Shown: positions 61,927 through 64,000 of the stretch, one piece after another
How positions within the stretch are numbered: the stretch's first letter is position 1
Layout: every line of letters begins with the position of its first letter
From: Neobacillus mesonae
GTDB lineage: Bacteria > Bacillota > Bacilli > Bacillales > Cytobacillaceae
Length of the DNA: 64,000 nucleotides
Direction of reading: 5' to 3'
Assembly: GCF_001636315.1 (NCBI RefSeq)
Contig: NZ_KV440949.1
Span: forward strand, 99,703 to 163,702
The notes under the pieces: model-generated
What the model was told of the DNA's origin: nothing
The model's database searches: none
Seen by the model: the letters and a program-made list of their open reading frames with translations, nothing else
Translations under genes and position numbers: made by a program

Positions 61927-63027
61927 TTAATACGATTTAACAAACATTCCGGAACCAATTTCGTCAGCCTGGCGAACTGAAGTAACCACCATTTCAGGTG
62001 TAACATCAAAAGGCATATTCGCCATATCCTCTATTGTAACCGTAATTTCCCCTAATTGTTTCCATTGTCCATCCGTTAAACCATTGATCCCCATTTGTTT
62101 CAACGTGTATGGCAAACCAACATTTTGATAATAGTTTATTAATGACCTTACATCTTCCTCCCACGTACCTTCCATACACAGTTGAGCTAGAATTCCAAAG
62201 GCAACGATTTCCCCATGATAGGTTTGATGAATTTCCGGAAAGATGGTTAGACCTGAATAAATCGCATGGGCTGCAGCTGTCCGGCAATCATCACCGCCGT
62301 AGCCGCTGACACTGCCGCTGACTAAAATGATCGCATCGATGATATCCTCTAACTCTTTTGTTAAATGTTTATCTTGGATGGATTGAACGGACGCTTTTCC
62401 CGATTGCAGCAGGGTTTGATATAATTGGGCTGCAATGGCAATCGCCGTCTGGTTGATTGCATTTGGTACTGCTTTTTTTACCGAGCATTTCGTTTCAAAC
62501 CATTTTGCTAATGTATCACCCATCCCTGCAATTAAATAGCGGACAGGTGCATTTAAAATAATCGTAGTATCTACTAATACCAGTTCCGGTACTTTTGATA
62601 CTCTTCCAATTTCGATAAACTCCCCTTCATCATTGTAAAGAATACAAATTGGGGTCGCTGCAGCACAGGTAGCCGCTATAGTAGGAATGGCAACTAGCGG
62701 TTTATTTAAACGATATGCAACCGCTTTGACAGTATCCAATGCCTTGCCGCCGCCAGCTGCAATCAGGACATCAAATGTTTGCGTTTGTAAATGTTCAACT
62801 AAACTATCAATATTGGTTTGGGAGGATTCTCCTCCAAACCATAAGGAATCTTTCAATGTAACTCCATGGTCCGCAAAGCTCTTTTCAAGCAGCTCTTCGA
62901 CAACTAGTCTTCCTGTATTTCCCCCCACCAGTACAGCCTTGGTACCAAACTTTTTTATGTATAGACCAGCATCCGATAATATCCCTTCTTTTCTAATATA
63001 CTGCCCTGGTCCGACAATTAGCTTCAT
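61927..63027 (-). CDS. Iron-containing alcohol dehydrogenase (GldA/glycerol dehydrogenase-like)
   Basis: A 366-aa group III dehydrogenase. Seen: KLIVGPGQYIRKEGILSDAG, the NAD-binding AAGGGKALDTVKAVAY, TIAATCAAATPICILYNDEGEF, metal Asp in IAGMGDTLAKWFE and metal His residues in AAAHAIYSGL and QTYHGEIVAFG. GldA oxidises glycerol or other vicinal hydroxy/amino alcohols. ATG at 63027 follows GAGAGGGAG. First gene of the operon with an SsuABC-type importer and an aminotransferase, so it may act on an imported hydroxy-amine. Confidence 0.88.
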   Translation of the reverse strand: MKLIVGPGQYIRKEGILSDAGLYIKKFGTKAVLVGGNTGRLVVEELLEKSFADHGVTLKDSLWFGGESSQTNIDSLVEHLQTQTFDVLIAAGGGKALDTVKAVAYRLNKPLVAIPTIAATCAAATPICILYNDEGEFIEIGRVSKVPELVLVDTTIILNAPVRYLIAGMGDTLAKWFETKCSVKKAVPNAINQTAIAIAAQLYQTLLQSGKASVQSIQDKHLTKELEDIIDAIILVSGSVSGYGGDDCRTAAAHAIYSGLTIFPEIHQTYHGEIVAFGILAQLCMEGTWEEDVRSLINYYQNVGLPYTLKQMGINGLTDGQWKQLGEITVTIEDMANMPFDVTPEMVVTSVRQADEIGSGMFVKSY

Positions 63028-63074
63028 CCTTCATACTCCCTCTCACGATGCATAAATATAAGTAATATCCTATT

Positions 63075-63103
63075 AATATAAATGTTTGACTATTTCATGT
63101 CAA
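63075..63103 (-). promoter_or_regulatory. Promoter of the GldA-ABC-aminotransferase operon with palindromic operator
   Basis: Minus strand: TTGACA (63103-63098), 17-bp spacer, TATATT (63080-63075). The -35 is part of TTGAC-N8-GTCAA (63086-63103), an 18-bp dyad that could bind a dimeric regulator. No regulator gene is adjacent. The rest of the 241-bp gap is A/T-rich without RNA motif. Confidence 0.65.
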
Positions 63104-63229
63104 TATATTGTTTAAATTTTCTTAACACATTATATTTTTAATATTTTAATCAATTATTAAGATTATTATAATTGGCATACTTCTCCAATTTAATTTGTAA
63201 AAATTCAATACTTAAGTTAAAAAGCACAA

Positions 63230-63262
63230 TAAAAAAAAGACAACCATTACTGATTGTCTTTT
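63230..63262 (-). terminator. rRNA operon terminator
   Basis: AAGACAACCA and TGATTGTCTT with an A-run/T-run on both sides, directly after 5S rRNA on the minus strand. Confidence 0.9.
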
Positions 63263-63268
63263 TTGTTT

Positions 63269-63384
<116 letters not shown>

Positions 63385-63469
63385 ACTATAATATTTGAGG
63401 TTCATTCCCTCAAAACTAGCTAATACAGATGAAGATTGGTAAGAATGAGTTCGCTACTATTTATCTAAT

Positions 63470-63590
63470 TGTCTAGCTCCAGCGTCCAGCAACTAGTGTC
63501 CTGCGGTCTTTTCCCTACGATAAGTCAACATCGATTCGCTTACGCTCATCGTGGTTCCTTTATCTCAGTACAAGCCCTCCAGGACATACG
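63470..63590 (+). repeat. TAGCTCCAGCG-type repeat in the 23S-5S spacer
   Basis: TGTCTAGCTCCAGCG (63470-63484) is followed by an inverted pair CAACTAGTGTCCTG and CAGGACATACGTTG. It is the same class as the element nested at 1694-1816. It lies inside the rRNA operon, in the spacer 63385-63621. Confidence 0.7.
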
Positions 63591-63621
63591 TTGCTAACCG
63601 GCCGCTTACGGTTTTCGATTT

Positions 63622-64000
<379 letters not shown>

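Overview
The window looks like a chromosomal segment of an endospore-forming, low-GC Gram-positive rod of the family Bacillaceae. The reasons are strong AGGAGG-type ribosome binding sites, frequent TTG/GTG starts, a queCDE/queF pair under preQ1-I riboswitches, tandem glycine riboswitches, a TPP riboswitch before tenI-thiO-thiS-thiG-thiF, a SleB/CwlJ-type hydrolase, RsbK/RsbM-like signalling proteins and a 23S-5S rRNA end. The species cannot be fixed from the sequence alone; a Bacillus/Neobacillus-like genome is my best guess. No phage, plasmid or transposase gene is visible, so this is core and niche-adaptive chromosome. It is peppered, in the first 36 kb only, with a palindromic dispersed repeat.

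Layout. 0-3.5 kb: a small ORF, a DUF3800 protein and a secreted subtilisin. 3.5-10.9 kb: a probable acetylated-polyamine/amine degradation set (class III aminotransferase, APC permease, NCS1 permease, aldehyde dehydrogenase, acetylpolyamine-amidohydrolase-like deacetylase). 10.9-18.5 kb: an HpaB-like flavin monooxygenase with a complete LivKHMGF-type ABC importer and an aromatic-acid-type MFS carrier; CodY-like boxes sit at both promoters. 18.7-21.4 kb: queuosine precursor synthesis, with divergent preQ1 riboswitches. 21.5-24.3 kb: a lone phage-type ABA-sandwich protein, a hemerythrin protein behind an FNR-type box, a small His/Pro-rich ORF, a 52-bp tandem hairpin array and a YoaK/DUF1275 membrane protein. 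24.3-29.6 kb: a formate module (OFA antiporter, DUF2294, FdhF/YdeP molybdo-oxidoreductase, FdhD) with two related, unrecognised RNA leaders that each end in a terminator. 29.7-37 kb: DUF2062, then a glycine/serine block (lpdA, glyA, amino acid permease, CyuA-like enzyme) with two tandem glycine riboswitches. 37.2-44.9 kb: guaC, then a four-gene signalling operon (hybrid kinase, CheR-like methyltransferase, receiver-PAS-kinase, periplasmic-binding protein). 45-52.4 kb: cell-wall hydrolase, RMD1-family protein, lactate permease, PP-loop ATPase, BASS transporter, LCAT-like hydrolase and a membrane protein. 52.5-56.4 kb: thiamine thiazole operon under a TPP riboswitch. 56.5-63.1 kb: LLM oxidoreductase, a small ORF, and an operon of GldA-like dehydrogenase, SsuABC-type transporter and aminotransferase. 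63.2-64 kb: 5S rRNA and the 3' end of 23S rRNA.

Main points for a second look. (1) The paired leaders at 27561-27660 and 29448-29565 share a conserved aptamer-like core that overlaps one arm of an intrinsic terminator. They precede two genes of one formate locus and may be an undescribed or unrecognised riboswitch class. (2) A palindromic element of about 45 bp with core GGTGTCAGGCACCATGTGAA sits within about 26 bp of a stop codon at every full copy, and twice supplies the stop codon itself. (3) A 52-bp hairpin minisatellite lies at 22.9-23.5 kb. (4) The RsbK/RsbM-like signalling operon has an unusual output and carries a periplasmic-binding protein. All functional calls rest on reading motifs by eye; no database search was run.
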